A stretch of DNA of 64,000 nt, from assembly GCA_902781215.1 (NCBI GenBank), contig CACZIO010000010.1, positions 1 to 64,000 on the forward strand, in the 5' to 3' direction. The DNA is from an uncultured Lachnospiraceae bacterium (GTDB lineage: Bacteria; Bacillota; Clostridia; Lachnospirales; Lachnospiraceae). Under the pieces are notes generated by a model. That model was not told where the DNA came from and did no database searches. It was given only the letters and a program-made list of their open reading frames with translations. This document shows positions 33,363 to 42,420 of the stretch, piece after piece; positions within the stretch are counted from its first letter, which is position 1; every line of letters begins with the position of its first letter. The translations under genes and the position numbers were made by a program.

Positions 33363-33671
33363 ATGAAGCGCGAAGAAAGAAACGAGTTCAATTACATCAG
33401 GCGGTACGAAAAGCAGTTTGACCTTGGCTACGGAACGACCCTGACGATCCGGACGGACGGCAGCCCGGAATACAAACACGCCCTGCACGACCTTTACACG
33501 GGCTGGGGTTTCCACCCCGCCAGCGTCCGGGTGGACCGCACGATGTACGACGACAAGGAGCGGATCATTTACATCTACGGCCTGACCTTCGACCTGCGCG
33601 GAGAAGAGCATCCCTGGACGGAGCTCTACACCGCCGAGGAGAAGGAACGCTTCAGCAAGGCCCTCGGCTGA
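33363..33671 (+). CDS. Cargo-array protein 2, unknown function
   Basis: A 102-residue protein (KREERNEFNYIRRYEKQFDL, then YGLTFDLRGEEHPWTELYT). Not recognised. Single transcription unit with promoter copy C and terminator 33698. CGGAGGGAACCACC before the ATG. Confidence 0.65.
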   Translation: MKREERNEFNYIRRYEKQFDLGYGTTLTIRTDGSPEYKHALHDLYTGWGFHPASVRVDRTMYDDKERIIYIYGLTFDLRGEEHPWTELYTAEEKERFSKALG

Positions 33672-33684
33672 AGACAGCAGCGCC

Positions 33685-33723
33685 CCAGCCAGCCACGGAG
33701 CCGCAAGGCTCTGTTGGTCGTAT
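33685..33723 (+). terminator. Cassette terminator, version 3 (39-base exact repeat)
   Basis: GAGCC 33698-33702 and GGCTC 33707-33711 around GCAA; identical in 39 bases to 33198-33236. Confidence 0.65.
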
Positions 33724-33781
33724 ACTGCACAATTTATGACACAGAAAGATATCAATTATATGTGCGAAATCCGAGCAGATA

Positions 33782-33832
33782 TAACTTGCTATTTCCTCCG
33801 TTTAGAGTGATATATACAGTACCCCAAGGGGA
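33782..33832 (+). promoter_or_regulatory. Cassette promoter, copy D
   Basis: TTGCTA 33786-33791, 17 bases, GATATA 33809-33814, then GTACCCCAAGGGGAAAAC. Confidence 0.7.
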
Positions 33833-33856
33833 AAACACGAACGGAGGGAAACCACC

Positions 33857-34180
33857 ATGACGAACGCCTACACACTGAGAAACCACTTCACGCTGGGCAA
33901 CTACAACACCACGATTACCCGCAGCGAGTTCGAAGAGCGCTTCACCAAGACCAAGGAAACGGTGACCTTCACCTTCGCCGGTTGGGACGGCAAGAGCTAC
34001 GACGGCGAGAGCCGCAGGGCGCGGGTTCTGCGCACCAGCATTCCGGGCTACGAAGGCATCCGGTTCATCAAGGTCGGCAAGAGCCTGCACTACATCATGG
34101 AAGATGAGATGCGAGTGGAAAAGGCCACCGGCGAGAGCCACCCGGAAGCCAGCTGGCTGGTAGACGTCGAAAGAGCGTAA
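33857..34180 (+). CDS. Cargo-array protein 3, unknown function
   Basis: A 107-residue protein (TLRNHFTLGNYNTTITRSEF, VTFTFAGWDGKSYDG, beta-rich end). Not recognised. Promoter copy D; shares its transcript with the 34195 gene. Confidence 0.65.
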   Translation: MTNAYTLRNHFTLGNYNTTITRSEFEERFTKTKETVTFTFAGWDGKSYDGESRRARVLRTSIPGYEGIRFIKVGKSLHYIMEDEMRVEKATGESHPEASWLVDVERA

Positions 34181-34194
34181 GGAGGGACAAGACC

Positions 34195-34470
34195 ATGACG
34201 ATCAACGAAGCAATGAGAACCTACAGGCTGCCGAACCCCACCACCCCGGAAGACCTCGAATGCCGCTGGAGCAAGGTCCTGAACTTTGGAGACAAGGTCC
34301 TGCTGGCCGGGTACTACTACAACGGAAAGAACAAGCCCTGCTACTTCGGCGCGGTTTACGAACATCTGGACGACGACCTTTCCTGTGAAGGCACCATCGG
34401 GCTGCGGGCGGCGAGCGAAGTTGAATTCGAGGACGACGGTCACGCGATGGCCTGGGCCATGCAGCAGTAA
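34195..34470 (+). CDS. Cargo-array protein 4, unknown function
   Basis: A 91-residue protein (MTINEAMRTYRLPNPTTPED, VLLAGYYYNGKNKPCYFGAV). Not recognised. GGAGGG precedes the ATG, 14 bases after the previous stop. Followed by two hairpins, at 34499-34519 and 34531-34553. Confidence 0.65.
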   Translation: MTINEAMRTYRLPNPTTPEDLECRWSKVLNFGDKVLLAGYYYNGKNKPCYFGAVYEHLDDDLSCEGTIGLRAASEVEFEDDGHAMAWAMQQ

Positions 34471-34530
34471 GAAACACCGATTTGAATATCGGCGGGAACA
34501 GCCCTGACGGGGCTGTATCTCGTAGCACAG

Positions 34531-34553
34531 AAGATCCGCGAGGGTCTTTTTTT
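34531..34553 (+). terminator. Terminator ahead of the packaging genes
   Basis: AAGATCC and GGGTCTT around GCGA (one G-T pair), followed by seven T. A second hairpin, ACAGCCC/GGGGCTGT, lies at 34499-34519. Confidence 0.75.
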
Positions 34554-34575
34554 ATGCCCTGACGGAGGTGATCAT

Positions 34576-34761
34576 ATGGCACGCAGATTTTTGATAGACA
34601 GACACGACCTGCCGTATGACGCATTCGTACCCGATCCGTCATGGCTCGGTCCGATAGAAACGGAGGAAGGAGGTGCCGAAGATGGCGACCAGAGGAAGAA
34701 AACCGACGCCGACCGCGATCAAGGAACTGGAAGGCAATCCGGGCAAGCGGAAACTGAATGA
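34576..34761 (+). CDS. Possible small protein ahead of terminase
   Basis: A 61-residue reading frame (MARRFLIDRHDLPYDAFVPD) with an excellent GGAGGTGATCAT site. Its second half overlaps the small terminase gene in another frame and is compositionally odd (Asp/Gln/Gly-rich), so only the first 35 residues may be meaningful. Confidence 0.35.
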   Translation: MARRFLIDRHDLPYDAFVPDPSWLGPIETEEGGAEDGDQRKKTDADRDQGTGRQSGQAETE

Positions 34762-35155
34762 TAAAGAGCCAAAGCCGGACAAGAAGGCTCCCTCCTGCCC
34801 GAAGTGGCTGGAACCGGAAGCCAAGAAGGAATGGCGCAGGCTGGCAAAAAAGATGGAGCTCATGGGCGTGCTCACCGAAGTGGATATGGCGGCCTTCGCC
34901 GGATACTGTCAGGCCTATGCCCGATGGAAAGAGGCGGAGGAATTCATCACCCAGCACGGGACGATCGTGAAGACCCCGTCCGGCTACTGGCAGCAGGTCC
35001 CCCAGGTATCGATCGCCCAGACCTACCTGAAGGTCATGAATCGTTTTGCGGAGCAGTTCGGTCTGACGCCTGCTTCCCGTTCCCGCATCGTCGCGGACAC
35101 CACCGGCAGCGGAGGCGAGGATGAGCTCGAAGCGCTGCTGGGAGGTGACCTGTGA
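34682..35155 (+). CDS. terS: Terminase small subunit, P27 family
   Basis: A 157-residue DNA-recognition subunit. It begins MATRGRKPTPTAIKELEGNP, the standard P27 opening, followed by PSCPKWLEPEAKKEWRRL and a helical centre, ending with GLTPASRSRI. ATG at 34682 is eight bases from GGAGG. Its stop overlaps the terL start. Confidence 0.9.
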   Translation: MATRGRKPTPTAIKELEGNPGKRKLNDKEPKPDKKAPSCPKWLEPEAKKEWRRLAKKMELMGVLTEVDMAAFAGYCQAYARWKEAEEFITQHGTIVKTPSGYWQQVPQVSIAQTYLKVMNRFAEQFGLTPASRSRIVADTTGSGGEDELEALLGGDL

Positions 35156-36774
35156 TGGCGAAGGAACGACCTGCCAATTATCCAAAACTGAAAAACTACA
35201 CGCCGACCCGGTTCATGCTTCCGACCTCTCATTATGATAAGGCGAAAGCTGACCGGGCCGTCACGTTTATAGAAAACCTGAAACACACCAAGGGCAAATG
35301 GGATGGGAAACCGTTCTGGCTGCTGCCTTGGCAGGAACAGATCATTCGGGACATTTTCGGGGTCGTGGATGAAAACGGCCACCGTCAGTTCCGGACGGCC
35401 TATATCGAAATCGGAAAGAAAAACGGAAAGTCAGAACTGGCAGCGGCAGTCGCCCTTTACCTTCTCTATGCCGATGGCGAGCCTGCAGCGGAGGTGTACG
35501 GCGCGGCGGCGGACCGGCAGCAGGCGTCCATCGTTTTCGATGTGGCCCGGCGCATGGTGGAAAAAGCACCGGCGCTGTATAAGCGGTCCAAGGTCGCTGC
35601 CGCCACCAAGCGGATCGTCAACTACAGCAACGCAGGTTTCTATCAGGTATTGTCAGCGGAGGTCGGAACCAAGCACGGCCTGAATGTCTCCGGGCTGGTA
35701 TTGGACGAGGTCCACGCGCAGCCCAACCGGAAACTGTACGACGTCCTGACCAAAGGTTCCGGCGATGCCAGGGAACAACCGCTGTACTTTCTGATCACGA
35801 CCGCAGGCACGGATAAGGAAAGTATCTGCTATGAGCTTCATACCAAGGCACTGGATATTATGGCGGGCAGGAAGATCGACCATACCTTTTATCCGGTGGT
35901 ATACGGCCTTTCCGATGATGAGGACTGGACCGATGAGCGCAACTGGTACAAGGCAAATCCGTCTCTCGGCCAGACGATCCAGATTGACCGTGTCCGGGAG
36001 ATGTTTCAGGAGGCCGTCGATAATCCTGCGGAAGAGAACGTGTTCAAGCAGCTGCGGCTCAATATGTGGGTTTCCTCCCTGACGCGCTTCATCCCGGAGC
36101 AGATCTACGATCTGGGCAACGTACCGATCGACATGGAAGCGCTGAAGGGCCGGGACTGTTACGGCGGGCTGGACCTCTCCAGTACCGGCGACATCACGGC
36201 TTTCGTACTCATGTTTCCCCCACGGGATGAGACAGAGAAATATGTGATGCTGCCTTTTTTCTGGGTGCCGGAAGATACGATCCCGATCCGGGTGCGCCGG
36301 GCGTCGGTGCCATATGACGTCTGGCACAAGCAGGGATACCTCTATGCCACCGAAGGCAACGTGATCCATTATGATTTCATTGAAAAGTTCATCGAGGACC
36401 TGGGAAAGCAATACCACATCCTTGAGATCGCCTTTGATCGCTGGGGCGCGGTGCAGATGACGCAGGATCTGGAAGGCATGGGATTTACGGTCGTCCCCTT
36501 CGGACAGGGGTATAAGGACATGTCCCCGCCGACGAAGGAGTTTTATAAGCTGCTGATGGAAGGCCGGATCATTCACGGCGGTCACCCGGTCATGCGCTGG
36601 ATGAGCGGGAATGTGGTTGTAGATACGGACCCTGCCGGAAACATCAAATGCACCAAGGCAAAATCGCCGGAAAAGATCGACGGCATCGTGGCCGCGATCA
36701 TGGCGCTGGACCGCTGCATCCGGCATGAGAACACCTCGAGCGTCTATGATGAGCGCGGGCTGATGGTGTTCTGA
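35155..36774 (+). CDS. terL: Terminase large subunit
   Basis: Packaging ATPase and nuclease, 539 residues. ATPase: WLLPWQEQIIRDIFG, a Walker A-like IGKKNGKSELAA (about 84), Walker B LVLDEVHAQ (about 181) and a coupling TTAGT motif. Nuclease: YGGLDLSSTGDITAFV (first Asp about 338), FDRWGAVQM, and KIDGIVAAIMALDR. A GTG one codon earlier (35152) is an alternative start. Confidence 0.93.
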   Translation: MAKERPANYPKLKNYTPTRFMLPTSHYDKAKADRAVTFIENLKHTKGKWDGKPFWLLPWQEQIIRDIFGVVDENGHRQFRTAYIEIGKKNGKSELAAAVALYLLYADGEPAAEVYGAAADRQQASIVFDVARRMVEKAPALYKRSKVAAATKRIVNYSNAGFYQVLSAEVGTKHGLNVSGLVLDEVHAQPNRKLYDVLTKGSGDAREQPLYFLITTAGTDKESICYELHTKALDIMAGRKIDHTFYPVVYGLSDDEDWTDERNWYKANPSLGQTIQIDRVREMFQEAVDNPAEENVFKQLRLNMWVSSLTRFIPEQIYDLGNVPIDMEALKGRDCYGGLDLSSTGDITAFVLMFPPRDETEKYVMLPFFWVPEDTIPIRVRRASVPYDVWHKQGYLYATEGNVIHYDFIEKFIEDLGKQYHILEIAFDRWGAVQMTQDLEGMGFTVVPFGQGYKDMSPPTKEFYKLLMEGRIIHGGHPVMRWMSGNVVVDTDPAGNIKCTKAKSPEKIDGIVAAIMALDRCIRHENTSSVYDERGLMVF

Positions 36775-36775
36775 T

Positions 36776-36830
36776 GTCCAAAACCGGATAAACTTCTCCT
36801 TGCGAAATCCTATATACTGATATCGTGAAA
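36776..36830 (+). promoter_or_regulatory. Putative activator-dependent late promoter, copy 2 (before portal)
   Basis: GTCCAAAACCGGATAAACT from 36776 and TATACT at 36813-36818. Spacing and order are as in copy 1 (28106). Confidence 0.6.
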
Positions 36831-36914
36831 GAGTGGCGAAAATGATACTGCTTTCGATCGTGGGCTTCCTGGTGATCCGGGAAGCCCTTCATCGTGCTAT
36901 GGAGGTGATGGAAA

Positions 36915-38204
36915 ATGGGAATGCTTGAGTGGCTGGGCCTGCGCGGCGGCAGTGCCCGCGATGCGCCTCAGATCACAGATAACGTCCGCGACTCCGGGCA
37001 GACCTTTGTATTCGGCAAAGCCGATTCCGGTGAAAAGGTGGATGAGAAATCCGCCATGCAGATCGCGACGGTCTATGCCTGCGTCCGGCTGCTGGCCGAG
37101 ACGGTGGCAGGGCTTCCGCTGCATCTGTACCGGATGAAGGACGGCATGAGCGCAAAGGAAAAGGCTACGGATCATCCGCTGTATAAGCTATTGTACCGGC
37201 AGCCCAATCCGGAGATGACCAGCTTTTCTTTCCGGGAGACAATGATGACGCACCTGCTCCTGTGGGGCAACAGCTATGCGCAGATCATCCGGGACGGCAA
37301 AAACAATGTGCTGGCGTTGTATCCGCTGATGCCGGAATACGTGGAGACTGACCGGGATGAAAAGGGCCAGATTTATTATATCTACCACGCCTATACCGAT
37401 GAGGTGCCCGGCGAAAAGAACAAGGACATCTACTTCCGTTATGACGAGATCTTCCATGTACCGGGCTTAGGCTTCAATGGCCTCGTAGGCTTTTCACCCA
37501 TCGCCATGATGAAAAACAGCCTTGGCACGACGCTGGCCGTGGAGAAATACGGCAGTGCCTTTTTCAAAAATGGCGCACAGCCTTCCGGTGTACTGGAACA
37601 TCCGGGCGTCCTGAAGAACCCCGAGAAGATCCGGGAAAACTGGTCCGACGTTTACGGCGGGGCCAATAACGCTCACAAGGTTGCCGTGCTGGAAGAGGGC
37701 ATGCAGTATAAAGCGATCTCCCTTCCTCCGGAGGACAGTCAGTTTCTTTCCACCCGGCAATTCGGCGTGAACGAGATCTGCCGCATTTTCCGCGTGCCGC
37801 CTCATATGGTGCAGGACCTGGAGCATGCGACTTTCTCGAATATTGAGCATCAGTCGATCGATTTTGTGGTCCATACCCTGACGCCTTGGCTGGTCCGTTT
37901 TGAGCAGGCGATCATCAAAGACCTGCTTCTGCCGGATGAGCAGGATGAATACTTCCCGAAATTCAATGTGGACGGGCTCCTGCGCGGCGATTACCAGTCC
38001 CGGATGCAGGGCTATGCCACAGGAATCAGCAACGGCTTTCTCTCGCCCAATGATATACACCGGCTGGAAAACATGGACCTCATCCCGGCAGAGAAAGGCG
38101 GCGATGACTATTACCTGAACGGCGGCTACGTCAAACTGGAAGACGCCGGAAAGGCGGCTGTCAAGCCTGCGGAAAACACGCCAGATAACAGGAGGAAGAA
38201 ATGA
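36915..38204 (+). CDS. Portal protein, HK97 type
   Basis: A 429-residue portal that forms the DNA channel of the capsid. Typical stretches: CVRLLAETVAGLPLHLYR, LLLWGNSYAQI, DEIFHVPG, and QFGVNEICRIFRVPPHM near residue 290. GGAGG lies before the ATG. The stop overlaps the protease start by four bases (ATGA). Confidence 0.93.
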   Translation: MGMLEWLGLRGGSARDAPQITDNVRDSGQTFVFGKADSGEKVDEKSAMQIATVYACVRLLAETVAGLPLHLYRMKDGMSAKEKATDHPLYKLLYRQPNPEMTSFSFRETMMTHLLLWGNSYAQIIRDGKNNVLALYPLMPEYVETDRDEKGQIYYIYHAYTDEVPGEKNKDIYFRYDEIFHVPGLGFNGLVGFSPIAMMKNSLGTTLAVEKYGSAFFKNGAQPSGVLEHPGVLKNPEKIRENWSDVYGGANNAHKVAVLEEGMQYKAISLPPEDSQFLSTRQFGVNEICRIFRVPPHMVQDLEHATFSNIEHQSIDFVVHTLTPWLVRFEQAIIKDLLLPDEQDEYFPKFNVDGLLRGDYQSRMQGYATGISNGFLSPNDIHRLENMDLIPAEKGGDDYYLNGGYVKLEDAGKAAVKPAENTPDNRRKK

Positions 38205-38998
38205 AGAAGTTTTGGAACTGGATTCATGATGACAGCGGAGGCAGGGTCCTTCGCCTCGAGGGGCCGATCGACAACGAGAGCTTCTGGGGCGATGAAATCA
38301 CGCCTGCTATGTTCCGCGAGGATTTGGAGGCTGAGGAAGGCGATGTGACGGTCTGGATCAATTCTCCGGGCGGGAACGTCTTTGCTGCGGCTGAGATCTA
38401 TACGATGCTGAAGGATTACGCCGGAACGGTCACCGTCCGGATTGCCAGCCTTGCAGCGTCAGCCGCTTCCGTCATTGCGATGGCAGGCGACAAAGTGCAG
38501 ATGTCTCCCACGGCGCTTCTCATGATTCACGACCCGTCCACCATTGCGATGGGCAACGCGAAGGATATGGAGAAAGCGATCGAGACACTGAATGAAGTGA
38601 AGGAATCCATTATCAACGCCTATATTGCGAAAACCGGCCTGCGCCATAACAAAGTGGCGGAGCTCATGGAGAGCGAGACCTGGATGAACGCAAAAAAGGC
38701 GCTTGATCTTGGCTTCTGCGACGAAATCCTGTATGAGGGAAAGACGCCGGAGCCCACACAGGAACCGGACGGCGATCCTGAAGAACCGGACAAAGATGCG
38801 CCGGTGCTGGAGGCGCAGCTCTATTCCACCAAGCAGATGGGGCTGGCAATCCTGAACCGCCTGCGCACCAGTGCGCCTGCGGCAGAAAAACCGCCTGATA
38901 CGCAGCCGCCTGCTCCCACGATCGGGATGGACGGTACAACCGAGGATGGGGCGATGCCCTATCAGATACTCATGAAGCAGCTGGAGTTCCTCAAATGA
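38201..38998 (+). CDS. ClpP-like prohead maturation protease
   Basis: A 265-residue serine protease of the ClpP fold. VWINSPGGNVFAA near 47, the nucleophile region ASLAASAASVIAMAG near 87, and the His in ALLMIHDPST near 108. The C-terminal 60 residues are a Pro-rich tail, possibly a scaffold-like part, as no separate scaffold gene is seen. Confidence 0.92.
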   Translation: MKKFWNWIHDDSGGRVLRLEGPIDNESFWGDEITPAMFREDLEAEEGDVTVWINSPGGNVFAAAEIYTMLKDYAGTVTVRIASLAASAASVIAMAGDKVQMSPTALLMIHDPSTIAMGNAKDMEKAIETLNEVKESIINAYIAKTGLRHNKVAELMESETWMNAKKALDLGFCDEILYEGKTPEPTQEPDGDPEEPDKDAPVLEAQLYSTKQMGLAILNRLRTSAPAAEKPPDTQPPAPTIGMDGTTEDGAMPYQILMKQLEFLK

Positions 38999-39050
38999 GG
39001 GGTCCGGCTTTTTTCATGCAACCGAAAATCATTATATGGAGGAATTCGTA

Positions 39051-40310
39051 ATGAGCAAGATTATCGAACTGCGCAACAAGCGCAACACCCTCTGGGAGCA
39101 GACGAAGGCGTTTCTGGAGGACCACCGTGACAGCAACGGGCTGGTAGAGGCTTCCGCTGTCGAGCAGTACAACAAGATGGCCGAGGACGTGAAGGCGCTG
39201 GGCGAAGAGATCAAACGTCTGGAGGATCAGATGGAGATGGACGCCAAGCTGTCCGCTGCGACCTCCGTCCCTGTGCATGCTGATCCCAAGGCCGGTCAGA
39301 GAAAGGGCGCTGTGCGTCCGACCGCCACGAACGAGTACAACGACGCCTTTTGGAATATGATGCGCGGCATGAACACGATGGAAGTGCGTGACGCGCTTTC
39401 TGTCGGCGTCGATCAGAACGGCGGCTTTACCGTTCCGGATGAGTTTGAGCACCAGCTCATTCAGGCGCTGGAGGAAAACAACATCTTCCGCACGCTCGCC
39501 AAGACCATCCACACCAATTCCGGCACCCGCACGATCCCGATCGCGACCGATTCCGGCTCCGCGTCCTGGATCGAGGAAGGCGCTGCCATTCAGGAATCCG
39601 ACATGAGCTTCGCGCAGGAGACGCTGTCCGCGTATAAGCTCGGCTGCATGATCAAGGTCAGCAACGAGCTTCTGAACGACTCCGCCTTCAACATCGCGGC
39701 CCATATCGCGCAGCGCTTCGGCGTTCGTTTCGGCAACGCCGAGGAAGACGCCTTCATCAACGGCACCGGCCCGTCCGCCAACCCGCAGACTACGCCCAGC
39801 CAGCCCACCGGCATCCTGACGAGCCTGACCCCGACTGCCGGGAACACGACCGCCAATGCCCAGACCGTCCATTTCGACAACATCTATAAGCTTTATTACA
39901 GCCTGAAGTCTCCGTACCGCAGAAAGGCCGCCTTCCTGTGCAACGAGACCCTGCTCCTGCAGCTGATGCTGATCAAGGACAAGAACGACAACTACATCTG
40001 GAAGCCGGGTCTGGAAGTCGGCAAGCCCGATACCATTCTGGGCCGCCCAATCTACACCAGCGGCTATATGCCCGCCATCACCGGCAACGCTACGACCGAC
40101 AAGAACAAGAAGGTGCTTCTGTTCGGCGACTTCAGCTATTACTGGATTGCCGACCGTCAGAATCGCACCCTCAAGCGCCTGAACGAACTGTACGCGGTGA
40201 CTGATCAGGTGGGCTTCATCGGAACGCAGCGCGTCGACGGCAAGCTGATCCTGCCCGAGGCCATGCAGGTCATGGCCCTCGGCACCGGCACGGCCTCTTC
40301 CGGATCCTGA
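39051..40310 (+). CDS. Major capsid protein, HK97 type
   Basis: A 419-residue capsid protein. An N-terminal coiled coil (RNKRNTLWEQTKAFLEDHRD, about 7-70) is the delta/scaffolding domain that the protease should remove. The mature fold starts near residue 90 and includes DQNGGFTVPDEFEHQ and RTIPIATDSGSASW. ATGGAGGAATTCGTA before the ATG at 39051; the ATG-like start 15 bases earlier lies in the ribosome site. Confidence 0.93.
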   Translation: MSKIIELRNKRNTLWEQTKAFLEDHRDSNGLVEASAVEQYNKMAEDVKALGEEIKRLEDQMEMDAKLSAATSVPVHADPKAGQRKGAVRPTATNEYNDAFWNMMRGMNTMEVRDALSVGVDQNGGFTVPDEFEHQLIQALEENNIFRTLAKTIHTNSGTRTIPIATDSGSASWIEEGAAIQESDMSFAQETLSAYKLGCMIKVSNELLNDSAFNIAAHIAQRFGVRFGNAEEDAFINGTGPSANPQTTPSQPTGILTSLTPTAGNTTANAQTVHFDNIYKLYYSLKSPYRRKAAFLCNETLLLQLMLIKDKNDNYIWKPGLEVGKPDTILGRPIYTSGYMPAITGNATTDKNKKVLLFGDFSYYWIADRQNRTLKRLNELYAVTDQVGFIGTQRVDGKLILPEAMQVMALGTGTASSGS

Positions 40311-40329
40311 TGATCGGGGGTGAGCGGTC

Positions 40330-40653
40330 ATGGCGCTGATTTCGCTTGAGGAAGCCAAAACGTACCTCCGGGTGGATTCTGCGGATGAGGATGCCATGAT
40401 CAGCTCCCTCATTCTTTCAGCCGGAGTGCTGGCAAAGGACGTCGGCAGGCTGACCGATGAAAAATGGGACGCTGTCAACGCGGAGCCCGACGAGAATGAC
40501 GGCGCGGAGATCATCAGTCTTCGCGCCGTCTTCCGTGTCGCGGTGCTGTATGCGCTGGGGTATCTCTTTGAACACCGGGAGGAAGCCGATCATCACAATC
40601 TCACCCTGACGCTGCGGAGCCTGCTGTTTTCCGTCCGGGAGGGCATCCTATGA
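40330..40653 (+). CDS. Head-tail connector (gp6-like)
   Basis: A 107-residue protein: MALISLEEAKTYLRVDSADE, then AAVLYALGYLFEHRE-like helices, the standard gp6 DNA-packaging/connector pattern. Stop overlaps next start by four bases. Confidence 0.88.
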   Translation: MALISLEEAKTYLRVDSADEDAMISSLILSAGVLAKDVGRLTDEKWDAVNAEPDENDGAEIISLRAVFRVAVLYALGYLFEHREEADHHNLTLTLRSLLFSVREGIL

Positions 40654-40979
40654 TCGAGAAAATGAACGAGAGGATTACCGTACAGCAGAACGCGGTCACC
40701 GTCGACAAGTACGGCAATCACAAAAATGACTGGACGGACTATTTCTCCTGCGCGGCATACGCCTCCACCTATCAGTATGACCGGGAAAAGGAAAGCGTGA
40801 TCACCGAGGCTGAACAGACGATCATCTTTGAGGTCCGGTACTGTTCTGAACTGAAAAACCTCGACAGCACACATTTCCGCATCCGGTTCCGGGATGGCCT
40901 CTATAACATCCAGTCAGTCGACATGATGAACTATCAGCGGAAAACCATCCGTATCCGCTGCCAGAAGGAGGTGCGGTGA
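40650..40979 (+). CDS. Head closure / head-tail joining protein
   Basis: A 109-residue SPP1 gp16/HK97 joining-type protein: MNERITVQQNAVTVDKYGNH, WTDYFSCAAYAS, FRDGLYNIQSVDMM. Overlaps neighbours. Confidence 0.87.
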   Translation: MIEKMNERITVQQNAVTVDKYGNHKNDWTDYFSCAAYASTYQYDREKESVITEAEQTIIFEVRYCSELKNLDSTHFRIRFRDGLYNIQSVDMMNYQRKTIRIRCQKEVR

Positions 40980-41362
40980 TGGGTCGCAGTATTTCCGTCG
41001 ACGAACTGGCCGACGTCATCAATGAAGGCTTGGAGGAATACGCCAGCCTGACTTCCGAGAAGGTGAAGTCAGCGGTGAGGAAATCCGCGAAAACCGTGAA
41101 GGAGCAGATCAATTCTTCCGCGCCGGTCCGGACCGGGCGCTACGCAAAAAGCTGGAAGGCCAAGACCACGGCTGAGAGCAGCAACATGCTGCAGCAGACC
41201 GTTTACAGCCCCAACCGGTATATGCTGGCGCATCTGCTGGAAAAAGGCCACGCCAAGCGCGGCGGCGGACGGGTCCGGGCCATCCCGCATATCGCGCCTG
41301 CGGAAGAAGCAGGCATTGAGATGCTGGAAGGCCTGATCGAGAAAGCTGTACGAGGTGACTGA
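40979..41362 (+). CDS. HK97 gp10-like neck protein
   Basis: A 127-residue protein: VDELADVINEGLEEYASL, APVRTGRYAKSWKA, YMLAHLLEKGHAKRGGG and a final AIPHIAPAEEAGI. These are the gp10 hallmarks. A GTG codon just before (40976) could also start it. Confidence 0.9.
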   Translation: MGRSISVDELADVINEGLEEYASLTSEKVKSAVRKSAKTVKEQINSSAPVRTGRYAKSWKAKTTAESSNMLQQTVYSPNRYMLAHLLEKGHAKRGGGRVRAIPHIAPAEEAGIEMLEGLIEKAVRGD

Positions 41363-41739
41363 TGATGACACACAACGATGTGATGCAGGTGCTGGAGGAG
41401 CTTTCGCTTCCGATCGCCTACGACCACTTTGCGGAGGGTGAGTCGCCGGACCCGCCCTTTATCTGTTTCCTGTATCCGAAGAACATCCCGTTCGGTGCAG
41501 ACAATACGGTGTACTACCAGCTGCACGAATTGGATATCGAACTGTATACGGACACGAAGAATCCTCCGCTGGAGCAGCGGGTGGAACGGCTCCTTTCGGA
41601 GCATGAGATGTTCTTCCAGAAATCCGAAGTCTGGATTGAGGAAGAAAAGCTTTACGAAGTCCTCTATGAGGTAACGCTCGACCTGCAGTATGAGGACGAT
41701 GAAACAGGCTCCGATGAGCCGGAAAATGAGGAGGATTAA
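41362..41739 (+). CDS. Tail terminator/completion-type protein
   Basis: A 125-residue protein in the position of the tail terminator: VMQVLEELSLPIAYDHFAEG, PPFICFLYPK, then HELDIELYTDTKN and an acidic end. Function from position mostly. Confidence 0.78.
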   Translation: MMTHNDVMQVLEELSLPIAYDHFAEGESPDPPFICFLYPKNIPFGADNTVYYQLHELDIELYTDTKNPPLEQRVERLLSEHEMFFQKSEVWIEEEKLYEVLYEVTLDLQYEDDETGSDEPENEED

Positions 41740-41743
41740 CATC

Positions 41744-42358
41744 ATGAGCAAGAAGACCAATAAAATCCGTTTTGGCCTGAAGAACTGCTATTACGCCAAG
41801 GCTACCTTCGATGAGGACGGTAATGTCACCTATGATACCCCCAAGCGCCTGCCCGGCGCAGTCAGTCTCTCCCTTGACCCGGAAGGTGAAAGCGAGAATT
41901 TCTATGCCGATGACATCGTGTATGTGGTTCTGAACAACAACGCGGGCTACGAGGGCGATCTGGAACTGGCCCTGATCCCGGAGGAATTCCTCAAGGATAT
42001 CCTGCACGAGGAAGAAGATACCAACGGCGTGCTTCTGGAAAACGCCAACAGCACCTTTGAGCGTTTCGCTCTGCTGTTCGAGTTCACCGGCGACCAGAAC
42101 GCGATCCGTCATGTATTCTACTGCTGCAGCGCGTCCCGGCCCTCTCAGGAAGGCGACACCAAAGAGGACGAAAAGGAAGTCAAGACCGAGGAACTGTCCA
42201 TCATCGCATCCGCGCTGGCCAACGGCTATGTGAAGGCCAAGTCCAGCACCAACACCAGCAAGGCTGTATACGACGCCTGGTATGACGCGGTATATATGCC
42301 GCCTGCTGATTCCGGTGAGGAAAATGAAGACCTCAGCGGCGGAGAGAACGACGGCTGA
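41744..42358 (+). CDS. Major tail protein
   Basis: A 204-residue tail-tube protein: MSKKTNKIRFGLKNCYYA, then GAVSLSLDPEGESENFYADD and GYEGDLELALIPEEFLKDIL, the phi13-type major tail pattern. The acidic tail ends in a Gly/Glu/Asp cluster. ATG at 41744 is preceded by GAGGAGG. Confidence 0.9.
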   Translation: MSKKTNKIRFGLKNCYYAKATFDEDGNVTYDTPKRLPGAVSLSLDPEGESENFYADDIVYVVLNNNAGYEGDLELALIPEEFLKDILHEEEDTNGVLLENANSTFERFALLFEFTGDQNAIRHVFYCCSASRPSQEGDTKEDEKEVKTEELSIIASALANGYVKAKSSTNTSKAVYDAWYDAVYMPPADSGEENEDLSGGENDG

Positions 42359-42420
42359 TAATCACGGCGGCGGGGATGAAATACTCCCCGCCGATCATCA
42401 TGATGAGGAGGAAAATGATC

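Noticed and set aside
38991..40514. 507-residue minus-strand open frame
   Set aside because: It is antisense to the major capsid and connector genes, which have clear family signatures and ribosome sites.
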